Assembly: GCA_046160345.1 (NCBI GenBank)
Contig: JBJXGO010000100.1
Span: forward strand, 1 to 30,761
Direction: 5' to 3'
DNA length: 30,761 nt
DNA from: M3007 sp046160345
Lineage (GTDB): Bacteria; Bacteroidota; Bacteroidia; Chitinophagales; Saprospiraceae
Each line of letters starts with the position of its first letter. Positions within the stretch are counted from its first letter, which is position 1. The position numbers and the translations under genes are program-made. Under the pieces are notes generated by a model that saw nothing but the letters and a program-made list of their open reading frames with translations, searched no databases and had not been told where the DNA came from. Below, one piece after another: positions 14,114 through 22,802 of the stretch.

Positions 14114-15604
14114 TTGAAAAAAGTCGTCGTCATTGGTTCTGGTTTTTCGGGCTTAGCAGCCGCCTGTTGCTTGGCTTCAGATGGTTTTAATGTCACTGTT
14201 TTAGAAAAAAACGACAGTCTGGGAGGACGGGCGCGTCAGTTTTCGGCCAAAGGTTTTGTGTTTGACATGGGGCCTTCCTGGTATTGGATGCCGGATGTTT
14301 TTGAATCTTTTTTCGCGCTATTCAACAAAAAGGTTTCTGATTACTACGATCTCGTCCGGCTCGACCCCTCTTATCAGGTTTTTTTTGGCGTCAATGACCG
14401 GGTAGAAATCCCTGCAAAAATGGCGGAGCTGGAAACCCTCTTTGAACAAATCGAGCCAGGAAGCGCTGTAAACCTGCGCAAATTTTTGAAAGAAGCCGAA
14501 TATAAATACCGCGTGGGTATGGGTCAATTTGTGCATAAACCCAGCCACAGCATTTGGGAATTTGCAGATAAGCGGGTGTTATTCAGTTTGTTCCGTTTAC
14601 AAATGTTCAGCTCCATGTCGCAACACGTCAGGAAACTTTTCAAAAACCAAAAGGTCATTAAATTGCTCGAATTTCCGGTCCTATTTCTTGGTGCCACCCC
14701 CCAAAAAACGCCCGCTTTATACAGTCTGATGAATTATGCGGACATGGCACTGGGCACCTGGTATCCTATGGGCGGAATGTTCAAAATTGTAGAAGGCATG
14801 GCCGCCTTAGCCAGCGAATTGGGCGTAGAAATTAAAGTAAACCAGGAAGTTGCGAAATTAGAAACCGCCAAGGGCAAAGTTGTGGCAGCCATCACAAAAG
14901 ATGGCACTCGGTATGCAGCAGATGCTTTTGTAGGCAGTGCAGATTATCACCATATTGAAAGCAAATTACTGAATGCCGAACACAGGAATTATTCAAAAAA
15001 ATATTGGGACAAGCGCGTGATGGCGCCCTCCAGTCTGCTCTGGTACCTTGGCGTAAACAAACGGATCGAAGGATTAAAACATCACAACCTGTTCTTTGAT
15101 GAGGATTTCAGCCTCCACTCGGAAGAAATTTATACAAGCCCCAAATGGCCATCCAAACCGCTCTTCTACGTAAGTGCAGCTTCCGTGACCGACCCAGGTT
15201 TGGCGCCAGATGGATGTGAGAATCTGTTTTTGCTCATCCCGGTCGCGGCAGGATTGGAAGACTCCCCTGAAATCCGTCAGCAATATTTTGACGTAATTAT
15301 GGAGCGGCTCGAACAGCACACCGGCCAAAGCATAAGGCCGCATATCGTCTTTGAACGTTCGTATGCTCATGCCGATTTTGTACAGGATTACCACGCATTC
15401 AGGGGCAATGCCTACGGCCTGGCAAATACCCTTCTTCAAACCGCCTTTCTGAAACCAAAAATGAAAAACCGTCACCTCTCAAATTTCTGGTACACAGGGC
15501 AATTGACCACCCCGGGGCCAGGCGTGCCACCCTCGCTCATAAGTGGACAGGTAGTAGCAACCGAAGTAAAAAAAGGGCTTCAAAACAAAAGGAAGCAGCG
15601 CTAA
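14114..15604 (+). CDS. crtI: Phytoene desaturase (CrtI/CrtN family)
   Basis: 496 residues, starting with TTG at 14114. The dinucleotide-binding motif begins at once (KKVVVIGSGFSGLAAACCLA, with GxGxxG at residues 8-13 and Glu31 at the end of the second strand), so the start cannot be much later. An upstream ATG at 14089 is out of frame. GGRARQF and the C-terminal GQLTTPGPGVPPSLISGQ are CrtI hallmarks. The enzyme introduces double bases-conjugating desaturations into phytoene using FAD, giving coloured carotenes at the membrane. crtB follows after 14 bases on the same strand, a standard carotenoid operon. Number of desaturation steps cannot be read from sequence. Confidence 0.93.
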   Translation: MKKVVVIGSGFSGLAAACCLASDGFNVTVLEKNDSLGGRARQFSAKGFVFDMGPSWYWMPDVFESFFALFNKKVSDYYDLVRLDPSYQVFFGVNDRVEIPAKMAELETLFEQIEPGSAVNLRKFLKEAEYKYRVGMGQFVHKPSHSIWEFADKRVLFSLFRLQMFSSMSQHVRKLFKNQKVIKLLEFPVLFLGATPQKTPALYSLMNYADMALGTWYPMGGMFKIVEGMAALASELGVEIKVNQEVAKLETAKGKVVAAITKDGTRYAADAFVGSADYHHIESKLLNAEHRNYSKKYWDKRVMAPSSLLWYLGVNKRIEGLKHHNLFFDEDFSLHSEEIYTSPKWPSKPLFYVSAASVTDPGLAPDGCENLFLLIPVAAGLEDSPEIRQQYFDVIMERLEQHTGQSIRPHIVFERSYAHADFVQDYHAFRGNAYGLANTLLQTAFLKPKMKNRHLSNFWYTGQLTTPGPGVPPSLISGQVVATEVKKGLQNKRKQR

Positions 15605-15618
15605 AAAAACTCCGCGAT

Positions 15619-16461
15619 ATGAATCATCTCCAACTTTTTCACCGCAGTTGTGCCGAATGTAGCAAGCTTATTACCAAACGGTATAGCACATCTTTCTCCC
15701 TGGGAATCAGGCTGTTCAATCCTAGATTCCGTGGACCGATATATGGTATTTATGGCTTTGTCCGTTTCGCAGATGAAATTGTGGATACCTTTCACGACTA
15801 TCCCAAAGCTTCACTTTTTGCGCGTTTCCGAGAGGATACATGGAGCGCTATCAAAGACGGAATCAGCCTTAATCCGGTGTTGCATTCCTTCCAACATGTG
15901 GTGAGGAAATACAACATTGAACCAGAACTGGTGGAGGCTTTTCTTGATAGCATGGAGATGGATTTGACCGAATCAAGCTATGATGCTGAACACTACAACG
16001 AATACATTTACGGCTCTGCTGAAGTAGTAGGGCTTATGTGCCTGCGTGTTTTTACTGAAGGCGACGAACTGGCCTACCAACGACTAAAAGCACCGGCCCG
16101 ACGACTCGGAGCGGCATTTCAAAAAATAAACTTCCTGCGCGACATCAAGAGCGATCACGAAGAACGGGGCAGGGTCTATTTCCCTGGCGTGGATTTCAGA
16201 AGCTTTTCGCAAAAGGACAAATGGCAGATAGAAGCCGATATAAAATCCGATTTTGATGCCGCCCTCGAAGGAATCCGTATGTTGCCCAAAGGCACCCGAC
16301 TCGGGGTTTATTTGGCCTACAAATACTACACCCATCTTTTCTTAAAAATAAAGGGTGCCGCGCCACAACATGTAACTCAGGAACGTTTTCGCCTTTCGAG
16401 CAAGCGGAAAGTTTATTTGCTGTTCAGTTCTGCTTTACGGCATCAGCTAGGAGTGCTTTAA
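15619..16461 (+). CDS. crtB: Phytoene synthase
   Basis: 280 residues, normal length for the family. It condenses two geranylgeranyl diphosphates to phytoene, the first carotenoid step. The first Asp-rich motif is FADEIVDTF (Asp52, Asp56), and the second is NFLRDIKSDHEERGRVYFP (Asp175, Asp179); both bind magnesium-diphosphate. The N-terminal SKLITKRYSTSFSLG block is also typical. It follows crtI by 14 bases and is expected to be co-transcribed with it. No cyclase, ketolase or GGPP synthase gene is in the window, so the end product is unknown. Confidence 0.95.
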   Translation: MNHLQLFHRSCAECSKLITKRYSTSFSLGIRLFNPRFRGPIYGIYGFVRFADEIVDTFHDYPKASLFARFREDTWSAIKDGISLNPVLHSFQHVVRKYNIEPELVEAFLDSMEMDLTESSYDAEHYNEYIYGSAEVVGLMCLRVFTEGDELAYQRLKAPARRLGAAFQKINFLRDIKSDHEERGRVYFPGVDFRSFSQKDKWQIEADIKSDFDAALEGIRMLPKGTRLGVYLAYKYYTHLFLKIKGAAPQHVTQERFRLSSKRKVYLLFSSALRHQLGVL

Positions 16462-16489
16462 TTTTTTTCAGCCGTAAAATAGAATTGCT

Positions 16490-16497
16490 TAAATTTG
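16490..16497 (+). promoter_or_regulatory. Candidate -7 element before the small lipoprotein-like gene
   Basis: TAAATTTG matches TAnnTTTG and lies 21 bases before the ATG at 16519. A T-rich stretch with TTTC lies about 20 bases upstream in the -33 position. It would separate this gene from the crt operon. Confidence 0.45.
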
Positions 16498-16518
16498 TGA
16501 CCTGCTTATCACCCAACC

Positions 16519-17106
16519 ATGTCACATTTTATGAAATTTAGAATTTTAGCCTATACTAGCCTGCTCTCATTGTCTGTCCTGTTTTATTTCTGTGCAAAAG
16601 ATGAGGAACAGGTAGAAGAAAGCCCGTTTTTCGAATTTTTCAATGAATCTCTGATCAATATTGATACGGTGGAACAGTCGGCTGATTCCTGGGAATACGG
16701 ATTCGGCTTCACCCCGCTCAAAAGTGGCAGAATCACCAAATTTGGCATCAAACTGCCCGCCACCGGCGATTTTAGTGTGACATTATGGGACCTTTCTGGC
16801 CCTACACCCTTGGTTTTGCACACCCATGACGTGAATTCTCCGGCAGTGCACCAAAATGCGGTTGCCGGTATTCCTGGTATTGCACTTCAAGCAGGCGTTC
16901 AATACGGCATAACGGTGAGGTCCAATGCCTTTTACCGGATTACCAAGCCCGGTAACGGTACATTTACATATCCGCGGACAATCGGCAATATCCGCATTGA
17001 TTCCTATCAAGAAATGGTGAACAACACCAGCATGGCAGTATTTCCGAGTATGTCTAACGATACCAGGGTGACCCCTTGTGTAAATGTGATCTTTATCGCT
17101 GATTAG
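16519..17106 (+). CDS. Small exported lipoprotein-like protein
   Basis: 195 residues from the ATG at 16519; the ATG at 16531 (MKFRILAY) is an equally good start. Residues 5-25 are a hydrophobic signal ending LFYFC-AKDEEQ, an unorthodox lipobox followed by acidic residues as in Bacteroidota lipoproteins. The rest looks like a beta sandwich (WEYGFGFTPLKSGRITKFGI, then FSVTLWDLSG, QYGITVRSNAFYRI), faintly like DUF4082-type domains, but I cannot name the family. A 40-bp-arm inverted repeat begins three bases after the stop. Confidence 0.75.
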   Translation: MSHFMKFRILAYTSLLSLSVLFYFCAKDEEQVEESPFFEFFNESLINIDTVEQSADSWEYGFGFTPLKSGRITKFGIKLPATGDFSVTLWDLSGPTPLVLHTHDVNSPAVHQNAVAGIPGIALQAGVQYGITVRSNAFYRITKPGNGTFTYPRTIGNIRIDSYQEMVNNTSMAVFPSMSNDTRVTPCVNVIFIAD

Positions 17107-17108
17107 AT

Positions 17109-17216
17109 GTTTCACGCAGATGTTACGCGGATGTTTCACACAGATGTTTCGCAGAAATGGGTAGGAAAATCCGCGTAACATCTGTGTGAAACATCCGCGT
17201 AACATCTGCGTGAAAC
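17109..17216. repeat. Large inverted repeat, 40-bp perfect arms
   Basis: The left arm is 17109-17148 and the right arm 17177-17216; they are perfectly complementary over 40 bp around a 28-base centre. Each arm contains two tandem, nearly identical units (TTTCACGCAGATGTTACGCG, then TTTCACACAGATGTT) of about 24 bp. The transcript would form a very stable hairpin between the lipoprotein-like gene and the cyclase gene. It resembles the intergenic TTTCACGCA-type repeats of Bacteroidota genomes. Confidence 0.88.
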
Positions 17217-17255
17217 TAAATACCCGCCTGAACCCCTCCCACCGCATTAAAATGT

Positions 17256-19439
17256 ATGTTCCAGCGTTCCGGGCTCATCCTATTACTTATTTTGCTGGCT
17301 ACCTTGCAGGTTCAAGCCCAGCAGCGGCACTTGGATTCCCTGTTGAATTTGGAAAAAAACTATATCCAGGAAGACACCATTCGTGCAAAACTTCTGGCTG
17401 ATATTGCTCGTCGCCACTATACTATTAACCCCAATATCGGGGTTAATTATGCCGAAAAGTGCATTAAATTATCTGAAAAACTTCCAGACAAAAAATTTCT
17501 CGCCAGTGCCCTAAGCGCTATGGGCGGCAACAGGCTTTCGCTGGCAGATTACCCGGAGGCACTCGAAAACTATCAAAAAGCCCTCGAGATCAATGAAAGG
17601 CTCGGAAATTTACAAGGCATCGGCAATAATTACAATAATATAGGACTGGTCTATTATTCCATCTTTGATTATCCTCGAGCCTTGGAGTTTTACCAAAAAA
17701 CACTCCAGATAAACAAACGCACCGGCAATCAGGCAGGCCTTGGAAACATACTTGGTAATATCGGCAACATTTACAACGAACTACAAGATTATTCCAGAGC
17801 AGTTGATTATTACGAACAAGCCCTTGCCATCAGCGAGAACACCGGTAATTTGCCAAGAGTGGCAGGCAACCTGGTTAACCTCGGTAATGTTTACACCCAA
17901 CTTCTGGACTACAAAAAAGCCCTGGATTACAAGCAACGGGCCTTGAAAATCAATGAAAAATTGGGCAATCAGGCTAGTATTGCCAACAACCTCGGAAATA
18001 TCGGGAATGTCTATATTCAATTGGCTGACTACCCCGCAGCCATTGACTACCACGAACGCGCCTTGGCGATTTCAGAAAAGATCAATGATAAAAAAGCGGC
18101 TGCATTCAACTATGCAAGTATAGGTAACGTCTATTATCTGCAAAAAAACTACGATAAGGCCGTCGCTTTTGAGATGAAAGCCCTTGATTTGGCCAATGGA
18201 GTGGGCGCCCTTTCAACTGCCAGCGATGCATTCCTCTACCTCTCGCAAATATATCAGGCAATTGAAAAATTTGACAGCGCTTATCTGAGTTACAAAAGCT
18301 ATATCGTGCTCAAAGACAGCATCGACAACGTTGAAAAACAAAAAGAAGTAACCAAAAAAACCTTGCAGTTTGAATTCAGCAGAAAAGTGGATTCGCTGCA
18401 ACAATTCCAGATCATTACGGATGCAAAACTCCAGCAACAAATCCTGTTGGCAGCCAAACAACAACAGGAACTGGAGCTAAAACAAAGTGCGATCAGCCTG
18501 GCCAACAAGGAAAAAGCGCTGGAGCGCCTCGCTTTTCTAAAATCACAGGCTGATCTAAAAATTGAGCAAAGTCTGTCCAGGGAAAGACAGGAGCAACTGA
18601 ATCTGGCTGAAAACGAAAAAAATCTGCAAGCCACACAGGTGAGCCTCCAAAAAACCCAGCTTGAACTGCAAGACAAGGCATTGCAAACCCAAAAAACACA
18701 ACGGTTGTTCTATATCGGGGGCATTATCCTGTTGTCGCTCTTGTCCTTTTTTATTTTCCGCAACTTTCGAAACCAGCAAAAGTCAAATCTAATTATTCAG
18801 TCGGAAAAGCAAAAATCGGATGAATTGTTGCTCAACATTCTTCCCTCCGAAGTAGCAACTGAGCTGAAAGAAAACGGGAGCGCTATGGCGCGACAATTCA
18901 ATGACGTGACCGTATTGTTTACTGATTTTGTTGACTTTACGTTGATTTCCGAAAAACTTACCCCTCATGAACTGGTCAGTGAGCTACACCTGAATTTCAA
19001 GGCCTTCGACGAAATTATCGAACGGTATGGGATGGAAAAAATCAAGACCATTGGGGATGCTTACATGGCCGTATCGGGTTTGCCAATACCCCATCCTGAC
19101 CATGCGCTGATGGCAGCGCGCGCAGCCATGGAAATTCAAGCCTATGTTCAGCATCGGAGAAAGAGTATGGCCCAATCTTTTGAGATCCGAATTGGCTTGA
19201 ACAGCGGTCCGGTGGTAGCAGGCATCGTTGGGGTTAAGAAATTTGCCTACGACATCTGGGGTGACACGGTGAATACCGCCGCGCGTATGGAAAGCAGCAG
19301 CGAACCGGGAAAAATCAATTTAAGCGGAGCTACCTACTCCTTGGTAAAAGGCGCCTTCGAATGCGATTATCGGGGTAAAATCACCGCGAAAAACAAAGGG
19401 GAAATTGATATGTATTTTTTAAGAGGAGCAATCGCGTAA
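17256..19439 (+). CDS. TPR-containing class III adenylate cyclase
   Basis: 727 residues. Residues 1-22 form a signal peptide (MFQRSGLILLLILLATLQVQAQ). Residues about 35-345 hold about eight TPR units with very regular 40-residue spacing (for example YPEALENYQKALEINERLGN and YSRAVDYYEQALAISENTGN). A long Gln/Lys/Glu-rich coiled coil spans about 365-480 and a transmembrane helix about 485-503. The catalytic domain is about 530-720. Metal-binding Asp557 (LFTDFVDFT) and Asp601 (IGDAYM) are present, as are the base-recognition residues of adenylate rather than guanylate cyclases (Lys in EKIKTIGD, Asp in YDIWG) and the transition-state Asn/Arg in NTAARME. It should make cAMP inside the cell in response to a signal on the TPR side. 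The start follows 39 bases after a large hairpin. Confidence 0.92.
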   Translation: MFQRSGLILLLILLATLQVQAQQRHLDSLLNLEKNYIQEDTIRAKLLADIARRHYTINPNIGVNYAEKCIKLSEKLPDKKFLASALSAMGGNRLSLADYPEALENYQKALEINERLGNLQGIGNNYNNIGLVYYSIFDYPRALEFYQKTLQINKRTGNQAGLGNILGNIGNIYNELQDYSRAVDYYEQALAISENTGNLPRVAGNLVNLGNVYTQLLDYKKALDYKQRALKINEKLGNQASIANNLGNIGNVYIQLADYPAAIDYHERALAISEKINDKKAAAFNYASIGNVYYLQKNYDKAVAFEMKALDLANGVGALSTASDAFLYLSQIYQAIEKFDSAYLSYKSYIVLKDSIDNVEKQKEVTKKTLQFEFSRKVDSLQQFQIITDAKLQQQILLAAKQQQELELKQSAISLANKEKALERLAFLKSQADLKIEQSLSRERQEQLNLAENEKNLQATQVSLQKTQLELQDKALQTQKTQRLFYIGGIILLSLLSFFIFRNFRNQQKSNLIIQSEKQKSDELLLNILPSEVATELKENGSAMARQFNDVTVLFTDFVDFTLISEKLTPHELVSELHLNFKAFDEIIERYGMEKIKTIGDAYMAVSGLPIPHPDHALMAARAAMEIQAYVQHRRKSMAQSFEIRIGLNSGPVVAGIVGVKKFAYDIWGDTVNTAARMESSSEPGKINLSGATYSLVKGAFECDYRGKITAKNKGEIDMYFLRGAIA

Positions 19440-19511
19440 TTGAAATACTTCATGAGAGGATGAATTTGAATCAAGACCCAGAGGTTTGGGAAAACGCTGC
19501 AAGGCCGATAA

Positions 19512-19544
19512 ATTCGGGGTGCGACTTGGAGTCGCACCCCGAAT
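19512..19544. repeat. Palindrome between convergent genes
   Basis: ATTCGGGGTGCGACT (19512-19526) and AGTCGCACCCCGAAT (19530-19544) are perfectly complementary around a three-base loop. It lies between the ends of the cyclase gene and the opposite-strand membrane gene. It could act as a two-way terminator, though no U tract follows. The GACTT/AGTC core resembles the palindromic unit inside the GH3 gene. Confidence 0.8.
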
Positions 19545-19640
19545 AGATACAAATCACAAAAATCAAAGCAGCGTTTGGGCCTCTTTTACCCGCAGCGCTT
19601 GGCAACAGGAGCAGCCGGGACAGAAAAGATTTGCTTGTTA

Positions 19641-20159
19641 TCAAGGACTTGAAGGCTCCTGCTCCACTCTCAATCCCGCCCTGCGTATCAGCAAGTCGAA
19701 GAAGTTGTTGGATTGCCACAGCGTTGAAAAAGCGATGAGGGGGATACGTTCCTGCCCGACTTCTGCCCAATACAAGTAATAAATGGCAAATATGGGTGAT
19801 ACTGCCTTGAAAACGATACAGTTGATGCGCTCAAAAGGAAACACATCCGTCTTTTCAGCCGTGATGATTTCAAGTTTTTTTTCGTCGAGATGCAGTTTCA
19901 ATGCCGTTTTCCATTGACTGGGCAAGTAGGACTTCCATACCATATAGAAACCCAAAACCAGAAAGAGCATTTGCTGGGCGATGATAAACCAGGCCCAAAA
20001 ATTCCAGGATTCAAAGTCGTTCGCATAAACAAAATAACGCCTCAGCAAATATGTGAAGCCGACTGCCCCGATCACCAAAATCACCCAGCCAAGCAGGCCA
20101 AGCCGCAGGGATTTCCAGTTGGATTGGTATTCGAGGGTTTGTGGTTGGGAGCTGGGCAT
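19641..20159 (-). CDS. Two-helix membrane protein with PH-like tail
   Basis: 172 residues. Two transmembrane helices are visible at about 19-40 (LRLGLLGWVILVIGAVGFTY) and 56-76 (FWAWFIIAQQMLFLVLGFYM). A soluble C-terminal part (LKLHLDEKKLEIITAEKTD, then PLIAFSTLWQSNNFFDLLI) has the feel of a bacterial PH-like domain. I do not recognise the family. It lies downstream of, and on the same strand as, the next gene, with a gap of 160 bp. Confidence 0.72.
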   Translation of the reverse strand: MPSSQPQTLEYQSNWKSLRLGLLGWVILVIGAVGFTYLLRRYFVYANDFESWNFWAWFIIAQQMLFLVLGFYMVWKSYLPSQWKTALKLHLDEKKLEIITAEKTDVFPFERINCIVFKAVSPIFAIYYLYWAEVGQERIPLIAFSTLWQSNNFFDLLIRRAGLRVEQEPSSP

Positions 20160-20319
20160 GATGGTGTTTTTTTTGATGAGTAAGTGTTTATGGATATACC
20201 TCAGGCAAATTGGCGGTGGACAATTTGCAAAGTCCCCAATGTTTCAAATACTTTTAGGCCGATTTGGAGATAGGTCAAAAAAACTGCTGCCCTGTTTCGG
20301 CTGAAGCGATTGGCGGATT

Positions 20320-21231
20320 TTATCTCCGCGACAATGGCTGATACCAAACATCTGGAGACCGCCCAATTATCCACCACAGACCGGGAGGAAAAACTAAAGC
20401 CAAAAACCCAAGCCACGGTGGAATCCCAAAATTTTGGCACAAGCGGATGTGAAGTATAACCCAAAAACCAATGTTTGCGACAGGAACGAGCAACCAAAGT
20501 GCTGCAAGCGGTTGAAAACCAGCCACTTGGCATAGGCCCACAAGTCGCCAGAAAGGGATAAAAGCATAACCCTTTGGGCGGCGTTCCGCTTTATAAAAAA
20601 TATTCCAGATACCAATCGTCGAGATCACCCAATATAGAAACAGGAAAAAATAAAGCCAACGCCGTCCGCTTTCCGATTGTTCGCTGGGTGAAGCAGGGAA
20701 ACCCCTGGGCTTGGGTTTTGGCGGGTTCTTAGATCTTATGTTGTCACGAAATTTGGAAAAACGCTCCGTATCCGTAACCGTGTTGTAAAAAACGCGCATC
20801 GAATCCGATTTGGTCAAATCTGCTTTTCCAATCTCTTGACGCAAGTTTTCATATTCTATTGGGTCAACATAGGGGCCGATGGCCAAACGCCACGTATTGT
20901 AGTTGGAGTTGGCAAGTTGAATAACCATACCAAGGTTGAATTCACCGTCGGTAAGCGCCGGATTCGCGACCACTGTTGGAGCGCCGTACCAAAATTCCAC
21001 ATCAAAATCTGAGGTGCGGAAATCCGGCTGAATGACCTTGAATTGGCGCGAATGGTCGGGATATTGATATTTATTTGAATAAAACTGTTCCTGCTCTAAA
21101 GCCCGAATAGTCGAAATTACTGCAGCCCGTCCAACGGCGTTCTCGACCGCAGCGCCGACTTGTGCGTGCAACTGGGTTGCTGAAAGTGGCAGCAGGAGAC
21201 ATGCGAATAGAAAAAGGGGGGCTTGTTTCAT
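20320..21231 (-). CDS. Exported/membrane protein with C-terminal DUF5684-like region
   Basis: The frame is open from 21285, but the ATG at 21231 begins a proper signal peptide (MKQAPLFLFACLLLPLSATQ, then LHAQ) and is preferred; 303 residues. Residues 25-190 are a soluble domain without recognised motif (DVEFWYGAPTVVANPALTD). A Pro/Lys linker (NPPKPKPRGFP) leads to four membrane helices from about 195 onward. The helix part KGYAFIPFWRLVGLCQVAGF, then LVPVANIGFWVILHIRLCQN, resembles DUF5684, a common Bacteroidota membrane domain of unknown function. Confidence 0.78.
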   Translation of the reverse strand: MKQAPLFLFACLLLPLSATQLHAQVGAAVENAVGRAAVISTIRALEQEQFYSNKYQYPDHSRQFKVIQPDFRTSDFDVEFWYGAPTVVANPALTDGEFNLGMVIQLANSNYNTWRLAIGPYVDPIEYENLRQEIGKADLTKSDSMRVFYNTVTDTERFSKFRDNIRSKNPPKPKPRGFPASPSEQSESGRRWLYFFLFLYWVISTIGIWNIFYKAERRPKGYAFIPFWRLVGLCQVAGFQPLAALWLLVPVANIGFWVILHIRLCQNFGIPPWLGFLALVFPPGLWWIIGRSPDVWYQPLSRR

Positions 21232-21440
21232 TGTTGAGTGTGGGTGGTGGAGGGTTGGAGTGGTTGTGGGTTCGTTCCAGTTCATTATTTTTCGGCTTGT
21301 CTAAAAGGTTCAAAATGGTTTTGGTATGGCTCTAAGTGGGTTGGCCAGTTCTTGTCATTTCAGTTGAATGTTTGGCAACCGTATGCAAGCTGCTTCATTT
21401 CAATGCAAAAAAGCGTTTCTGCCATTAGATATTTACTACC

Positions 21441-22637
21441 TCACTCATTCCCCCGCCATACCCGCAGCACATTTCCACTACAGATCTTTCGTACGTCCTC
21501 ATCCGAATATCCCCTGCGCAGCAGTTCTGCAATCAGGTTGGGAAATTCGTCCACATCATCAAGGTCCTTCGGAAGCGCCATGCCTACGCCATCAAAATCG
21601 CTGCCTAAGCCGACATAATCAATTCCCACCAGGTTTTTGATGTGGTCAATATGGTCAGCCACTACGCTGACTGATATCCAAAATGGTTCGCCGTTCTTCT
21701 TTCCGAATTCTTCATAGAATTTGATGGCCTCCGGCCCAAACTCAGGAATTTTCAAGGCTTCGCGTTCCTTTTCAGCTTTCCTCCAGGCCGCACCAACTTT
21801 ATCTCCCAAAAAATATTGACTAAAAGGCACTTGCACTACACCGCCCGTTTTAGCAATGGCTTGAATGAGCGAATCAGGCAAATTGCGCTCAAAACCCGGT
21901 GTAAAATGCCTGCATCCCGAGTGCGTGGCAATAAGTGGCTTTTTGGCCACTTCCAATACATCCATGATGGCTTCATCTGACAGATGGCTCACATCTACCA
22001 TAATGCCCACGCGGTTCATTTCGCGCACCACATCACGCCCGTAGGCGCTCAGTCCGTGGTGAGTGTGCAAGGTATCGTAGGAAGAATCAGAAATTTGATT
22101 GTCCCTGCTGTGCGCCAGGGTCACATATCGGATGCCACGCTGGTGGAAATAGGCCACATCCTCGATTTTGTCCAACGGCGAGCCATTTTCCATGCCCATC
22201 GGGAGTGAAACGATGCCTTTTTTGAAATTGGTCAGCACGTCGTCTGCCCTGGGCGCCAGCGCGAATTTGTCAGGATAATCTTTCACGATCGCGTTCACCA
22301 TGTCAATGAGCGAATCGGCCACCTGCATAGAGCGCCCTGGCTCTTTTTGGTAATGTGCAGGGATGTAAATGGACATAAATGGTCCGTACAACCCACCTTT
22401 TTTGGAGCGTTCCCAATCAAAATCCCCATCAGGGTTTTTTACTGCAAAAGCGGTATAACCAGGCGTAAACCATTTTTTGTGTTCCACCAAATGCCAGGGA
22501 AAATCAATGTGCGTGTCCACAATGGGTGTGGTGGCAAGCAGCGCATGGGCGCGGCGGAGGTACTCGTCCTGCGGTTTGTTTTCGGCACAGGAAAAAAGGG
22601 CGAACATGCAAAAAAGCGAAAAAGCGTTGCGTAGCAT
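21441..22637 (-). CDS. Membrane dipeptidase, peptidase family M19, lipoprotein
   Basis: The frame is open from 22772; the ATG at 22637 is preferred because it gives a lipoprotein signal (MLRNAFSLFCMFALFSC, Cys17, then AENKPQDE); 398 residues. The M19 zinc site is complete: His43 and Asp45 (VDTHIDFP), Glu150 (MGMENGSPL), His218 (VDVSHLSD) and His239 (IATHSGCRHF). The ERNLPDSLI block and the later GLGSDFDGVG are also M19 signatures. These zinc enzymes split dipeptides, including D-amino-acid-containing ones. The acidic residue after the lipidated Cys and the family habit suggest an outer-surface or periplasmic location. Confidence 0.93.
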   Translation of the reverse strand: MLRNAFSLFCMFALFSCAENKPQDEYLRRAHALLATTPIVDTHIDFPWHLVEHKKWFTPGYTAFAVKNPDGDFDWERSKKGGLYGPFMSIYIPAHYQKEPGRSMQVADSLIDMVNAIVKDYPDKFALAPRADDVLTNFKKGIVSLPMGMENGSPLDKIEDVAYFHQRGIRYVTLAHSRDNQISDSSYDTLHTHHGLSAYGRDVVREMNRVGIMVDVSHLSDEAIMDVLEVAKKPLIATHSGCRHFTPGFERNLPDSLIQAIAKTGGVVQVPFSQYFLGDKVGAAWRKAEKEREALKIPEFGPEAIKFYEEFGKKNGEPFWISVSVVADHIDHIKNLVGIDYVGLGSDFDGVGMALPKDLDDVDEFPNLIAELLRRGYSDEDVRKICSGNVLRVWRGNE

Positions 22638-22802
22638 AAGTAAAAAGTGGCTGCCTTGTTGAAAGACTTTGTTGACTTTGACTGGTAAATGAATGGTTGT
22701 GCGAATATAAGGCGGCGTTCGAGAATTATCCGCCAGTTTCTTAAATGGCTGTCTTGTAGATAATAAAATCAATTTTTCAATCAGTTAATTGTCGATGAAA
22801 GG

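Noticed and set aside
13891..14190. 99-codon plus-strand frame overlapping the start of crtI
   Set aside because: It runs into crtI in another frame and lacks any domain; the FAD-binding motif fixes the crtI frame from the TTG at 14114.
17300..17330. GGTTCAAGCCC resembling a tRNA T-arm
   Set aside because: It lies in the signal-peptide codons of the cyclase gene and no cloverleaf or acceptor stem can be formed around it.
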